Assembly (NCBI GenBank): GCA_903921135.1
Contig: CAIXOY010000397.1
Coordinates: 1 to 22,990 of the forward strand
Source of the DNA: an uncultured Gammaproteobacteria bacterium
GTDB lineage: Bacteria > Pseudomonadota > Gammaproteobacteria > Pseudomonadales > UBA5518
Length of the DNA: 22,990 nt
Direction: 5' to 3'
The position numbers and the translations under genes were made by a program. This document shows, one piece after another, positions 7,145 to 17,100 of this stretch. Under the pieces are notes generated by a model that made no database searches, had not been told where the DNA came from, and was given only the letters and a program-made list of their open reading frames with translations. The stretch's first letter is position 1. The number at the start of each line of letters is the position of its first letter.

Positions 7145-8574
7145 AACGCATCCTGCTTGCTCTCTGCCTGCTTGCCTGTGTGCCGGCGGCCTCTGCCATG
7201 TCAGAGAAAAAAGAGGCCGAGATAGGCAAGAAGATGCATGAGGACATCCTTGCCAAGATGCGCACGTACGACAACCCGAAGGTCGTGGACTACGTGCGCC
7301 GGATTGGCGAGAGCCTTGCCGCGAACAGCGACCGGCCTGACATCGACTACACGTTCACGGTGCTCGACAGCCCCGACATCAACGCCTTCGCCACGCCCGG
7401 CGGCTACATCTACGTCAACCGCGGCCTGCTTGCCTACCTCGATTCAGAGGCGGAACTTGCCGGCGTGCTGGCCCACGAGATCGCGCACGTCACGGAACGC
7501 CACGCCTCGCGGCAGGACTGGATGGGCAAGGGCAGCACCGTGGCCTCTGCCGTGGTGGGCATCCTCGCGGCGATCAGCACCGGGAGCGGCGCGGTGGGCA
7601 ACGTGACGCAGGACGCGGCCAACATGGCGGGCACGGCCATGGTGCGGGGCTACGGACGCGACATGGAACTCGAGGCAGACCGCGAGGGTGCCCGCTTCAT
7701 GCACAAGACGGGCTATGACCCGCAGGCGATGGTCGAGATACTCGGTGCCCTGAAGGATCAGGAGAGCTTTGCGCGCGTGAAGGCCCGCAAGGAAGGCAAG
7801 CAGGCCGCCACCTACCACGGCGTGTTCTCGACCCACCCCGAGAACGACGAGCGTCTGAAGGAAGTGATTGCCGCGGCGGGCAAGCTCGATGACGGGGTTC
7901 ACCGCGAGACGCGCGCGGATGCCTTCCGCGAGGCCGTCGAGGGCATGAAATTTACCGAGGAACCCCGCGCAGCCGCGGTGATCGACAATCGCTATTACAA
8001 CGGCAAGATGGGTTTCACCGTTGCCTTCCCCACCGGCTGGAAAGTGATGAAGCGCGCCAGCACCGTGCTCTCCGGCCCCAATCGCGACAACACCATCCTG
8101 CAGATGGGCGTGAAGCGCGCGATGCCGGAATTGGCGCCCCGCGATTTCGCCGACCAGATGCTGGGCATGAAGCCACTGGAATCGGTGGAAGAACTGAAGG
8201 CAGGGGAGGGGATCGACGGCTTCACGGCGCTGATGCCGATCCAGGGTGCCGCGCCGCGGCGCGTGGCGGTGCTGTATTTCGGCTCCTACGCCTATGTGTT
8301 TGACGGGCGCACGGCCAATGCCGCGCTGGCGCCGTTCTACGACACGATGTTCCTCTCCGCCATCCGCAGTTTCCGCCCCATGACCAACACCGATCGCGAT
8401 GCGGTGCTGGGTATCCAGATCCATTACATCGAGGCGCCGGAGGGCATCAGTTTCGCGAAGCTTGCGGAATCGAGCCCTGTGAAACCCTACCCCGAAGAGA
8501 TGCTCCGTCTGGTGAACGGGTATTACCCGAAGGGGGAGCCGGAGCCGGGGGAGTGGATAAAGGTGTTTCGCTGA
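7141..8574 (+). CDS. Exported M48-family zinc metalloprotease
   Basis: 477 residues with a Sec signal peptide (1-19, ending VPAASA). The gluzincin motif HEIAHVTERH gives H112, E113 and H116; the third zinc ligand is E178 in ELEADREGARFM. The region GGYIYVNRGLLAYL just before the motif is typical of BepA/LoiP/YcaL-type periplasmic M48 proteases that police outer-membrane protein assembly. Instead of TPR repeats, the C-terminal half ends in a ~60-residue segment (IHYIEAPEGISFAKLAESS, then MLRLVNGYYP and GEWIKVFR). That segment recurs in M48-like proteins and resembles a LysM-like layout. Translation is coupled to the upstream lipoprotein, suggesting a physical or regulatory pair. The likely role is envelope quality control; the substrate is unknown. 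Confidence 0.88.
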   Translation: MKRILLALCLLACVPAASAMSEKKEAEIGKKMHEDILAKMRTYDNPKVVDYVRRIGESLAANSDRPDIDYTFTVLDSPDINAFATPGGYIYVNRGLLAYLDSEAELAGVLAHEIAHVTERHASRQDWMGKGSTVASAVVGILAAISTGSGAVGNVTQDAANMAGTAMVRGYGRDMELEADREGARFMHKTGYDPQAMVEILGALKDQESFARVKARKEGKQAATYHGVFSTHPENDERLKEVIAAAGKLDDGVHRETRADAFREAVEGMKFTEEPRAAAVIDNRYYNGKMGFTVAFPTGWKVMKRASTVLSGPNRDNTILQMGVKRAMPELAPRDFADQMLGMKPLESVEELKAGEGIDGFTALMPIQGAAPRRVAVLYFGSYAYVFDGRTANAALAPFYDTMFLSAIRSFRPMTNTDRDAVLGIQIHYIEAPEGISFAKLAESSPVKPYPEEMLRLVNGYYPKGEPEPGEWIKVFR

Positions 8575-8590
8575 CAGGTGTGGTGGGGGC

Positions 8591-8701
8591 TTGTCGCGGG
8601 CATGGCCCGCTCCCACGGGGTTGTTTGTCGCGGGCATGGCCCGCTCCCACAGAGGATGGTGCGCGAACGGTGAATCCGTGGGAGCGCGCCATGCGCGCGA
8701 C
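8591..8701. repeat. REP/REPIN cluster: two direct copies and one inverted copy
   Basis: Two identical 26-base direct copies (8591-8616 and 8625-8650) are followed by an inverted variant (8678-8701). Read in the GTGGGAG orientation, each holds a hairpin: GCGGGCCATGCCCGC in copies 1 and 2, GCGCGCCATGCGCGC in copy 3. The conserved GTGGGAG head and the stem closely resemble Pseudomonas-type REP elements. Copies 2 and 3 face each other across 27 bases, forming a REPIN-like doublet. The cluster fills the gap between the convergent M48 protease and hydrolase genes, where such elements usually sit and can act as 3'-end stabilisers or bidirectional terminators. Such elements are mobilised by RAYT transposases, none of which is in this window. 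Confidence 0.85.
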
Positions 8702-8718
8702 GGCTGCGCGTTCAGCTG

Positions 8719-10833
8719 TCAGGGATCCCTCGGGAACCGCTCCGTCCAGCGTTTCTCGCGTAGCAGCTTCCCGTTCTCGAACACCCGCCGCACGTAATCG
8801 TAGTGATACGCCTCGCTGTCGCTGCGGAAATCGAGTTCCGCCTCCCAGCGCAGTTTCCGGTTCTTGAGGTCTACCTCCAAGCGGTGCGTGCCGTGCATCC
8901 GCGTGTTCTCCGGGTGCGCCTCCGAGGTGCTGTGCTCGATGCGCTCCAGATACCGCTCCTCACCCCACGGGAATTTCTGCGCGCCCGAGTTGGTGGCTAC
9001 TGCCACTACCTCGCCGGTCTGCGGGTTGCGGCGCACCTCCGAAATCTCGCCGTATCCCGAGGGATTTCCGTCATCGATGTGCTCGAATCCCGCCAGCTTC
9101 GGACTCTTCTCCGGTGCCAGGAAGTCCGGGGCAGGGCGCTTTGCAGGGGCGACCACGGGCAGCAGCACGCGTGCGCCGTTCTCGCCGCCGATCGCGAGCG
9201 TGGTGGTCATGGGGTGCGGTGATGGCCACATCATGGGCCACTGTGCGTTGCTGACCGAGACACGGATGCGATGCCCTTTGGGGAACACCCACGAGGTGAA
9301 GTGCAACTCGATTTCCAGCGGGAACGCTTCGCCGGGTACAAGGAGTTCCGGCGCGCGCGCCGAGCGGCGATGGTTGCCGTTGAAGCCGGCTCCCGCCACT
9401 TGCGTCACGCGGCCATCGGGTGCCACGTCGGAGACCTTCACGAACCAGTTGGCACGCGGGGCATCTGCGCTCACATGCAGCTTCACATGGGGCATGCCGA
9501 GGATTTCCATCTCTTCCGTGAGCGGTGCCGAGTCGTAAACAAGGCTGAAGGCGTCCGTCGCACGCTGGTCGTGCGCAGCATCGCCCCACCACATCACCGG
9601 ACCGCCGGCCTCGATGCCCGTGCCGGGCGAATAACGCAAGCTGTGCGTCCGCCCCACGCGCACGGTCGCACCAAGCGTGTGGGAAACGCGCAGGTGCCAT
9701 ACACGGCTCTTGACGCGCGGTATGGGCCAACCCTCTTCCCAGCGCCAGCGGCCGGGCGCGGTGTCGAGGTAGGGGCCGGGCGGGTGCCAGTCGCGCACGT
9801 ACACCGCGAAGCGTGGCTCCTCCATGATCCCTGTGTCGATGTCCTTCAGCCAGTGATCGAACCAGCGCACTGCCTCGCGGCGCCACTCCATGCCGGGCCT
9901 CGGATACGGTTCGTGCGGCCAGGCGTGCGACCACGGGCCGATCATCGCCTTCACCGGTCCGCCGGCGTGCTCCAGGGCGCGCGGGATCACGTCGCGATAA
10001 CCGTCGTACCAGCCGCCGATGTAGTACCCCGGAACGGTGATGCGTGACTGCCGGTCACGCCACGAAGCACGGTCCCAGAATGGCCCGTCGCGCTGCTGGC
10101 GCTTCCAGGTGAGCATCCACGGCGGGGTGTCGAAGCGCTCGCGGAAATTGGCGTCGTCGATGCGGTAATCCGGTGCGCCCGGGCGGGCATTGTCGAGCTC
10201 CTGGCTCATCTCCCAGGAATCGAGGTGCATGATCCCGTCGATGTAATGCACGTCCTCCTGATAGAGGTCGTCGGTGGCGTCCACGGCGATGAAGGCCTTC
10301 AGCGCCGGCGGGTTGCGGCCTGCCATCTGTATCGCGTTGAAGCCACCCCAGGAGATCCCGAACATCCCGACCTTGCCCGTGGACCACGGTTGCTTCGACA
10401 GCCAGTCGATCAGCACTTCACCGTCCTGTTGCTCGATGTCGGAGTACTCGTGCGGGACCAGCGTCCCCTCGCTGTTGCCGGTGCCGCGGATGTCCACCCG
10501 CGCCACGATGTAGCCCCGCGCCACGAAGTAGGAATAGAGCGGCCAGTTGCGCCCGCGGGCTTCGGTCTTGCGGTAGGGGAGGTATTCGAGCAGCACCGGA
10601 AAGCGCTCGTTGGCAGCACCGCCCGTGGGCACGTAGAGATCCGCCGCGAGACGCTTGCCGTCTGCCATCGGGATCCACGCCTCACGCAGTTCCATGCCGT
10701 AGACGGCTGCGCTGTCCTGCGCTTCGGCCTCATCCTCCGAGGCTGCGGGAACAGCGGCTTCACTGGGGGAAAACGCGAAAATCGCGAGAGCGCAGAAAAA
10801 TGCGCGGCAGCAGATCGAGGCGCGAGCGTGCAT
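8719..10833 (-). CDS. Exported CocE/NonD-type alpha/beta hydrolase (X-Pro dipeptidyl-peptidase S15 family)
   Basis: 704 residues. Residues 1-27 look like a Sec signal peptide (…AIFAFSPSEAA), so it should act in the periplasm or outside. The catalytic Ser lies in GMFGISWGGF (S161), the acid in YIGGWYDGYRD (D277) and the His in GPWSHAWPHE (H303). An oxyanion-type Tyr region EYLPYRK (83-89) also fits the family. After ~340 comes the C-terminal jelly-roll domain of the CocE family (ELHFTSWVFPKGHRIRVSVS). The last ~120 residues extend beyond the core domain. Family members hydrolyse esters (cocaine, cephalosporin esters) or X-Pro peptides; the substrate here is unknown. I chose the ATG at 10833 because the signal peptide starts there; extension to 10896 adds non-signal residues. 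Upstream SD is weak. Confidence 0.88.
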   Translation of the reverse strand: MHARASICCRAFFCALAIFAFSPSEAAVPAASEDEAEAQDSAAVYGMELREAWIPMADGKRLAADLYVPTGGAANERFPVLLEYLPYRKTEARGRNWPLYSYFVARGYIVARVDIRGTGNSEGTLVPHEYSDIEQQDGEVLIDWLSKQPWSTGKVGMFGISWGGFNAIQMAGRNPPALKAFIAVDATDDLYQEDVHYIDGIMHLDSWEMSQELDNARPGAPDYRIDDANFRERFDTPPWMLTWKRQQRDGPFWDRASWRDRQSRITVPGYYIGGWYDGYRDVIPRALEHAGGPVKAMIGPWSHAWPHEPYPRPGMEWRREAVRWFDHWLKDIDTGIMEEPRFAVYVRDWHPPGPYLDTAPGRWRWEEGWPIPRVKSRVWHLRVSHTLGATVRVGRTHSLRYSPGTGIEAGGPVMWWGDAAHDQRATDAFSLVYDSAPLTEEMEILGMPHVKLHVSADAPRANWFVKVSDVAPDGRVTQVAGAGFNGNHRRSARAPELLVPGEAFPLEIELHFTSWVFPKGHRIRVSVSNAQWPMMWPSPHPMTTTLAIGGENGARVLLPVVAPAKRPAPDFLAPEKSPKLAGFEHIDDGNPSGYGEISEVRRNPQTGEVVAVATNSGAQKFPWGEERYLERIEHSTSEAHPENTRMHGTHRLEVDLKNRKLRWEAELDFRSDSEAYHYDYVRRVFENGKLLREKRWTERFPRDP

Positions 10834-10950
10834 GTTGCGGCCCTGTGTCGCAGGTGTGCGTGTGCCGCATTGTGTGCCCTCTTGCGGACGAGGCAAAGAC
10901 CGGGTCTCCGGGGCGAGCAGTTGCGCGCTCCCGGGAGACTTGTGTGCAGG

Positions 10951-10984
10951 GGCGTTGACGCCTGCCGTCAGAGCTGCTTAGCCT
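10951..10984 (+). promoter_or_regulatory. Putative promoter/operator for the RHS toxin gene
   Basis: TTGACG (10955-10960) matches the -35 consensus in five of six positions; TAGCCT (10979-10984) after 18 bases is a weak -10. The -35 lies inside a perfect palindrome GGCGTTGACGCC (10951-10962), which could be an operator. It lies 117 bases before the RHS start codon, in the 267-base divergent gap between the hydrolase and RHS genes. Confidence 0.35.
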
Positions 10985-11004
10985 ATGCGCCAGATGTCCT
11001 GAGT

Positions 11005-11039
11005 CGGCACTTGTGCCGCCGCGAGCCGGAGCGCTCGCG
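11005..11039 (+). promoter_or_regulatory. Two adjacent inverted repeats in the RHS leader
   Basis: CGGCAC-TT-GTGCCG (11005-11018) is immediately followed by CGCGAGC, a 6-base loop, and GCTCGCG (11020-11039). Both stems are perfect. They lie between the putative promoter and the RHS SD (GAGGGG, 11088-11093). They could be protein-binding sites or form tandem hairpins in the transcript leader; there is no T-tract to make a terminator. Confidence 0.35.
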
Positions 11040-11100
11040 GAAGTCAGGGGAATGTTTGGGACAGGGACGATCCAACTCCGGGCCAGCGAGGGGCACTCTC

Positions 11101-14100
11101 ATGCAGCGTCATAGCCGTTTTGCGCGCGTCTGTTTTTTCATTTCCGCGGTTCTCTTCCAGCTCGTTTCGGGGGCCGGCGCCCACGCCGTCGCGCCATCGA
11201 GGCCGGCCTCGTTCACGGTGTCGCAAACGCCCGTTGCCACCGGTGCGCGCTACAGCCTGAACTGGTCGGCCGCGAGCGGGGCCGGCACCATCACCTACGA
11301 TCTGCGCCGTCGCCTCGCGGGGGGTGTCTGGTCGGTTGCCTATTCCGGCACCGCCCTCTCGCGCCTCGAAAGCCAATCCGTTGCGGGGCCCTACGAGTAC
11401 CGGCTCCGCGCCTGCAACGCGGCCGCCGAGTGCAGCGCCTACACCGCGAACCTTCCGCTCAGCGTGCAGGTTCCGGTGTCCATCCAGGCCTTCTCGGCCT
11501 CGGTATCCACGGCAGCGGCGGGCGAGCAGGTCTTCCTCAGCTGGAACACCGAGGGCGCCACGGGCGTGAGCCTTGACCAGGGCGTCGGGACGGTTCCTGC
11601 GAGCGGCAGCACCGCCGTGACACCCGCCCGCAGTACCACCTGGACGCTGAGCGCGACGGGCTTCACCGGAAACGGTTCGGGCACGGTCACGCGCGCGATC
11701 AGCGTCAACGTCGAGTCAGCGCCCGCCGGCAGCGCGGCCGGCACGCCGCAGATCGAGCCTGCTGCAGACCAGAGCCGCGGTGCTGTGGGCGCCGTCGCGG
11801 CCTCGCACGAGGTGGGTAGCGACGGCAGCGCGAACCTGAGCTTCCCCTTGCAGGTGCCGCCGGGCGTGCAGGGCATGCACCCCGCTGTGTCGCTTGCCTA
11901 CAACAGCAACGCGGGCAACGGCATCGCGGGCGTGGGCTTCGATATCGCGGGTCTTGGCGCCATCCACCGCTGCCCGGCCACCCTCGCGCGCGAGGGCGTG
12001 GTGGATGCCGTCGACTTCGATGACAACGACCGCTTCTGTCTCGACGGGCAGCGCCTGGTGGTGCTGGCCGGCGCGCAATACGGCGCCGATGGTGCCGAGT
12101 ACCGGTTCGAGAACGACACCAGCGACCGCCTGCGCTCCTTCGGCAGCGAGGGCACGCTCATGCAGGACGAGTCCGGGGTTTACGTCACCAGCAACGCGGC
12201 CGCCAACCCGCTGTGGTTCGAAGTCCATGAGCGCTCCGGGCGCATCTCGCGATACGGCCATACCCCCGATTCACGCGCGCGGCGCTCCCTCACCTTCATC
12301 GGTGGCTGCCCCCCGGCGGGAGACTTCTTCGTCGATGCCGACGGCATATGCCGCAACATCGAGACGGGGCAGCAGCGCAGCCTGACCTACACGCAGCAGG
12401 ACCGCAGCATCGAGTGGAAACTCGCCGACACGCGTGACCGCTTCGGCAACCGCATCGCCTACACCTGGGACACATCCGTCTCGGGCGAGCAGTTGATTTC
12501 GCGCATCGACTACAACTTCAGCGGGGCCGCCGGCGCTGGCAGTGGCCTCGCGTTGAATTCCCTGCGCTTCAGTTACGAAACCCGTCCCGATGTGGCCGTG
12601 GCCTATTTCGCGGGCGGCCAGTTGCGTCAGGGGCGCCGGCTTGCCTCGGTGGCGGCGTACTCGGGCGAGACGAAGATCCGCGAGTGGCGCATCGGCTACC
12701 ACGCGACGCTCGCGCAACCTGTGCGCAACTCCCGCGTCGAAACCGTCACGGAATGCGCCGGCGGCAGTTGTGTTCCGGCCACCCGTTTCACCTGGCAGGG
12801 AGGTGGCGCGGGCTTTGCCGCCACGGCACAGAACACGGGCAACCCCGTCATCGGCTGGGACAAGAACCCGCTCGTTCTGGATGCCAACGGCGACGGCCGC
12901 GATGACATGCTCCAGACCAACGGCAACACCGGCACCTGGCAGCTCATGCTCGGCAACGGGCAGACGCTGGCGCCGCAAACCGACACGGGCATTGCCGATA
13001 CCGGTCGCGAGAGCGCACGCGTGCTCCGCTACAACCCCGACGACAACCGCGATGATGTGCTTCTCGCGCGGAACGGCACCTGGTGGGTCCTGAAGTCCGT
13101 GCCGGCCGCGGGTCGTGCGTTCAGTTACACGCACCCGCTGAACGGCACTCCTGTCAGCGTCAGCGTGCCGGGCGTTGCCTTCACGCAGATCAATACCGGC
13201 ATTCCCGCGATGAATCCCGCGGAGGCCCTGCTCGCCGATGTCGATGGTGACGGACGGCAGGACCTTCTCTACCGCAACAACGGACGCGTGTGGGTGCGTC
13301 TGCTGACCGACAACGGTTTCTCTGCCACCGAACTGCAGACGGACATGGCGGGTCTGGCGGGCACCTATGTGTTCGATGCGGACAACGACGGGCGCAGCGA
13401 TTTCCTCCAGACCGCAAACGGCAAGTGGGTGATCGTGAAGGTGGTGTCCGTGGGTGGCGCGCAGATCAACGTGCGGCGCGTCTACACCAACCGCCAGAAG
13501 GGCGACGAGTTCAACGCCCGGCTTCTGGACATGGACGGCGACGGGCTCACGGACCTGCTCGATCATGCCAACGCCACAGGCGAAGTTTTCCTGCTGCGCA
13601 ACGCAGGTGGCGAGTTGCAGCCGCCGCGCCCGCTGCGCCAAAGCGCGGACGGACCCGCGTGGTCGGTGAGCGATGCAGCCTGGGCGAGTACGCGCGTGGT
13701 GGACTTCAACGCCGACGGGCGCGCAGACCTTCTCTATCCGGAAGCCGGTGTCTGGAAGGTGATGCTCTCCAGCGCACTGCCAGGCAACGCCACCGCGCTG
13801 ATCAGCCCGGTAGCGACAGGCATTTCCAGCGATGGCTGGGATCGCGGGCCGCGACTGCTGGACGTCACGGGTAACGGCATGTCCGATCTGCTGGTTGCGG
13901 CGTCCTCCGGCACGTGGACACTGCGCCTGCACCAGGGCGCGCGGCCTGATTACCTTGCATCGCTCAGCAATGGCATGGGTGTCGAGACGCGTTTCGAATA
14001 CGCAGCCATGCCGGATCCCGCGCTGCCTGCGGTCTATACCGCCGGAACGGGTGCCGTTTATCCGGCCATCGATGTGGCGAAGGGCGCCTATCTCGTCTCC

Positions 14101-17100
14101 CGCGTGCTGCAGAGCAATGGCATCGGCGGCTTCAACGTCACACGCCACGCCTACAGCGGTCTGCGGTATCACCTGGGCGGACGCGGCAGCCTCGGTTTCG
14201 CCAGTACGCGCACCAGCAGCGAAGACACGGGTATCCGCACCGACGCCACGTTCTCGCAGGACTGGCAGGCGGGTCTGCAGGGCAGTCTGCAGTCCCTGGT
14301 CACCACCGCGGGTGCTGTGGTGACCAGCGATACGCGCAACACATGGCAGTCTCTGGCCCTGGAGGCCGGCACACCTGCCGAGCGCCGTGCCCGACGGCTG
14401 CTCTCCACCACCGTCACGAAGCGCGATCTGAACGGCGCCTTCATGGGCACGGAAGACAACAGCTATCAGGGCATCGATGCACACGGCAACGTGGGCAAGT
14501 TGCAAAGCGTGCTGAAGGACGCATCGGGCACGGTGCTGCGGAGCACCACGGCCACCAACACGTGGAGCAACCTCGAGAACAACTGGCTGATCGGGCTTCT
14601 GGACGCATCCGAGGTGAAGACAGAAGTACCACTCGCCACGCCTGCCACGCCCATCACGCAGCGGCTCGCCTATGCCCATGACCCCCTCACCGGGCGCAAA
14701 CTCCGCGAATCCCTGCTCGATCCTGTCAGCGGCGCGGTGTTGCGCAGCACGGAGTTCGGCGTCGCGGCCGACGGCACGCCACGTCTGGATGCCTTCGGGC
14801 AGTCGCGCGGACAACGTCTCTCGGGGCCGGATTTCGTGGCCCGTCACAGTGGCAGCGAGTACTCGGCAGACGGGCGTTTCCTGGTCGCGGAGATCAACGC
14901 CCTGGGCCACGCCACCACGCACGCCTATTTCCCCGATACGGAGCCGCTCTCACCCGGGCTCCGGCGCAGCACCACCGACCCGAACGGTATCCGTACCGAT
15001 TACCGCTACGATGCCTTCGGGCGAGTGGTGTCGACCATCGCCTATGCCGGTGCCGATGGCGCCGGCATCGAGACACGCAGCGATTACCGCTGGTGCGCAT
15101 CTGCCGAGTGGTGCCCCGCAAACGCCGTGTATTACATCGCCACGCGCGGCGCCGACGGCAGCGAGTCTTTCGCCTTCGTCGATGCGCTGGGCCGTGAAGT
15201 GAGGCGCAGCACGCGCGGCATGGACGGCGTGCTGCTGAACATCGACAGCCGCTTCGACCACGCCGGCCGCAGGAGCGCCGTGAGCGAGCCTTACCAGTGG
15301 GGCCTGCAGAGCCCGGTGTTCACCGAGGTGGAGCACGATGTGCTCGGGCGCCCCGTCCGCACCTTACAGGCTGATGGGCGAATCGATACCGTGAGCTTCG
15401 ACGGTATGTTGCTCACCTCCCTGATCGACACGCAGGGCCGTAATCAGCGCAAGGTCGAACGCCGCGACCTGATGGGCAACCTGGTCGAGGTCACAGACAA
15501 CGCGGGCGTGAGAACCGCGTATGCCTACGACGCACTCGGCCAGTTGACGCGTCTCACGCCACCGGCCGTGGCCGGGCTCGCGCTGGCGCCGACGGTGCTC
15601 AGCTACGACAGCCTGGGCCGCAAGGCATCGATCAGCGATCCTGACAAAGGCAGTTGGCGTTTCACCTACAACGGCCTTGGCGAACTGCTGACACAGACCG
15701 ACGCCAAAGGGCAGAGCACCTGCACAGCCTGGGACACGCTCGGACGCAGGGTGAAACGCGTCGACGCTTATGCGGGTACGCGATCCACCGTGCCAGGCCA
15801 TGTCTCGGATGCCAGCGCATCCTGCGCCAATCCGGGTGCGGGCTCCGCCACGACCGTCTGGACCTTCGATACCGCAGCCGGCGCGGGCAAAGGCCAGATG
15901 GCTGCTGTGACGGGTCCGGAGGGCTACGCGGAGAGTCGTGTCTACAACGCGCGAGGTCTTCCCACGCGCATCGACCGTCGGCTCGCGAGCGCAGGTCCCG
16001 TGTACAGCATCGACACCCGTTGGGACACCCTGAACCGTCCGGAGACCCTCACCTATCCCGGAAGCAGCAACCGCCTGAAAGTGCGCCGGGTGTACAACCC
16101 CTACGGTTATCTCCATGAGTTGCGCAACGACGCCACCGGCGCTCTCTACCAACGCATCGGGGAGCGCGATCAGCACGGCAATGTGGTGAGCGAGCTCTAC
16201 GGAAACGGCGTGGCATCCGTGCGCTACTTCGATCGCCGGAGTGGCACCCTCGAAACGATCCAGTCCTTCCGCGTGTTCGAGCCCACCGTGCAGAACCTGC
16301 AGTTTTCCTTTGACCGCCTGGGCAACCTGGCCTCGCGTGACGATCTGCTGCGTGATGTGCACGAGAGCTTCGGATATGACGCGCTGAATCGCCTGAGCGC
16401 TACCACCGCCGATTGGGGTAATGGCGAGCCGCAAACCACCACCGTCACCTACGATGCGCTCGGGAATATCCGCAGCAAGACCGGCGTGGGGACGTACCGC
16501 TACGGGAGCGAGTGCACCGGTATGCGCGGCCCCCACGCCGTGTGCCAGATCACTGCCGGCACCGTGGGAGCCAAGAACGCCAGTTACCAGTACGACGCCA
16601 ACGGCAACATGACGAGCGGCGACGGACGCAGCCTGGTCTGGAGCAGTTTCGACAAGCCGATCCGCATCGTGGCGGGCGGTACCACCAGTGACTTCCGCTA
16701 CGGTCCGGAGCGCGAACCCTTGCAGCGCGACGACACCACAGCCGCAGGCACCACCAGTACGGTATTCATCGATGGCGTGTTCGAGAGCGTAAGCCGCCCG
16801 GGCGGTGTGCTCGAGGAGCGGCACTATGTGGGTGACGCCGTTCTGGTCAGCATCACCGGCCGCAGCGCATCGGCTGCGGGCAGTGTGCGCACGCGTTATC
16901 TCCACAAGGATCATCTCGGCTCTCTCAGCGCCATCACCGACGAGTCCGGGCAGGAAATCGAGAGCTTCAGCTTTGATCCCTGGGGCAAGCGCCGTGCTCC
17001 TACGCTCGCCAGCCTGATTGCGAAGATCGGGAGCCCGTGGACCTCACTCAGCAGGTTCCAGAGAGCGAACCTCTCGATCGCCGCGAGCCTGCTCGCATCG

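Noticed and set aside
8591..8650. Two direct repeats considered as a mini CRISPR array
   Set aside because: Only two copies separated by 8 bases, each an internal hairpin with REP-like sequence; no cas gene nearby.
10904..10939. Inverted repeat GTCTCC/GGAGAC upstream of the hydrolase gene as a terminator
   Set aside because: The 24-base loop is long, there is no T-tract, and the site is upstream of both divergent genes, where no transcript should end.
10225..11100. In-frame upstream extension of the RHS gene by 292 codons
   Set aside because: It runs antisense to the hydrolase gene; the Sec signal and SD place the true start at 11101.
12271..14922. An 883-codon open frame on the minus strand inside the RHS gene
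   Set aside because: It is antisense to a gene with continuous, recognisable domains; its composition (His/Arg/Gly-rich, no domain) is typical of frames opposite high-GC coding DNA.
15364..16914. A 516-codon minus-strand open frame opposite the YD repeats
   Set aside because: Same reasoning: no family motif, repeats on the other strand explain the open frame.
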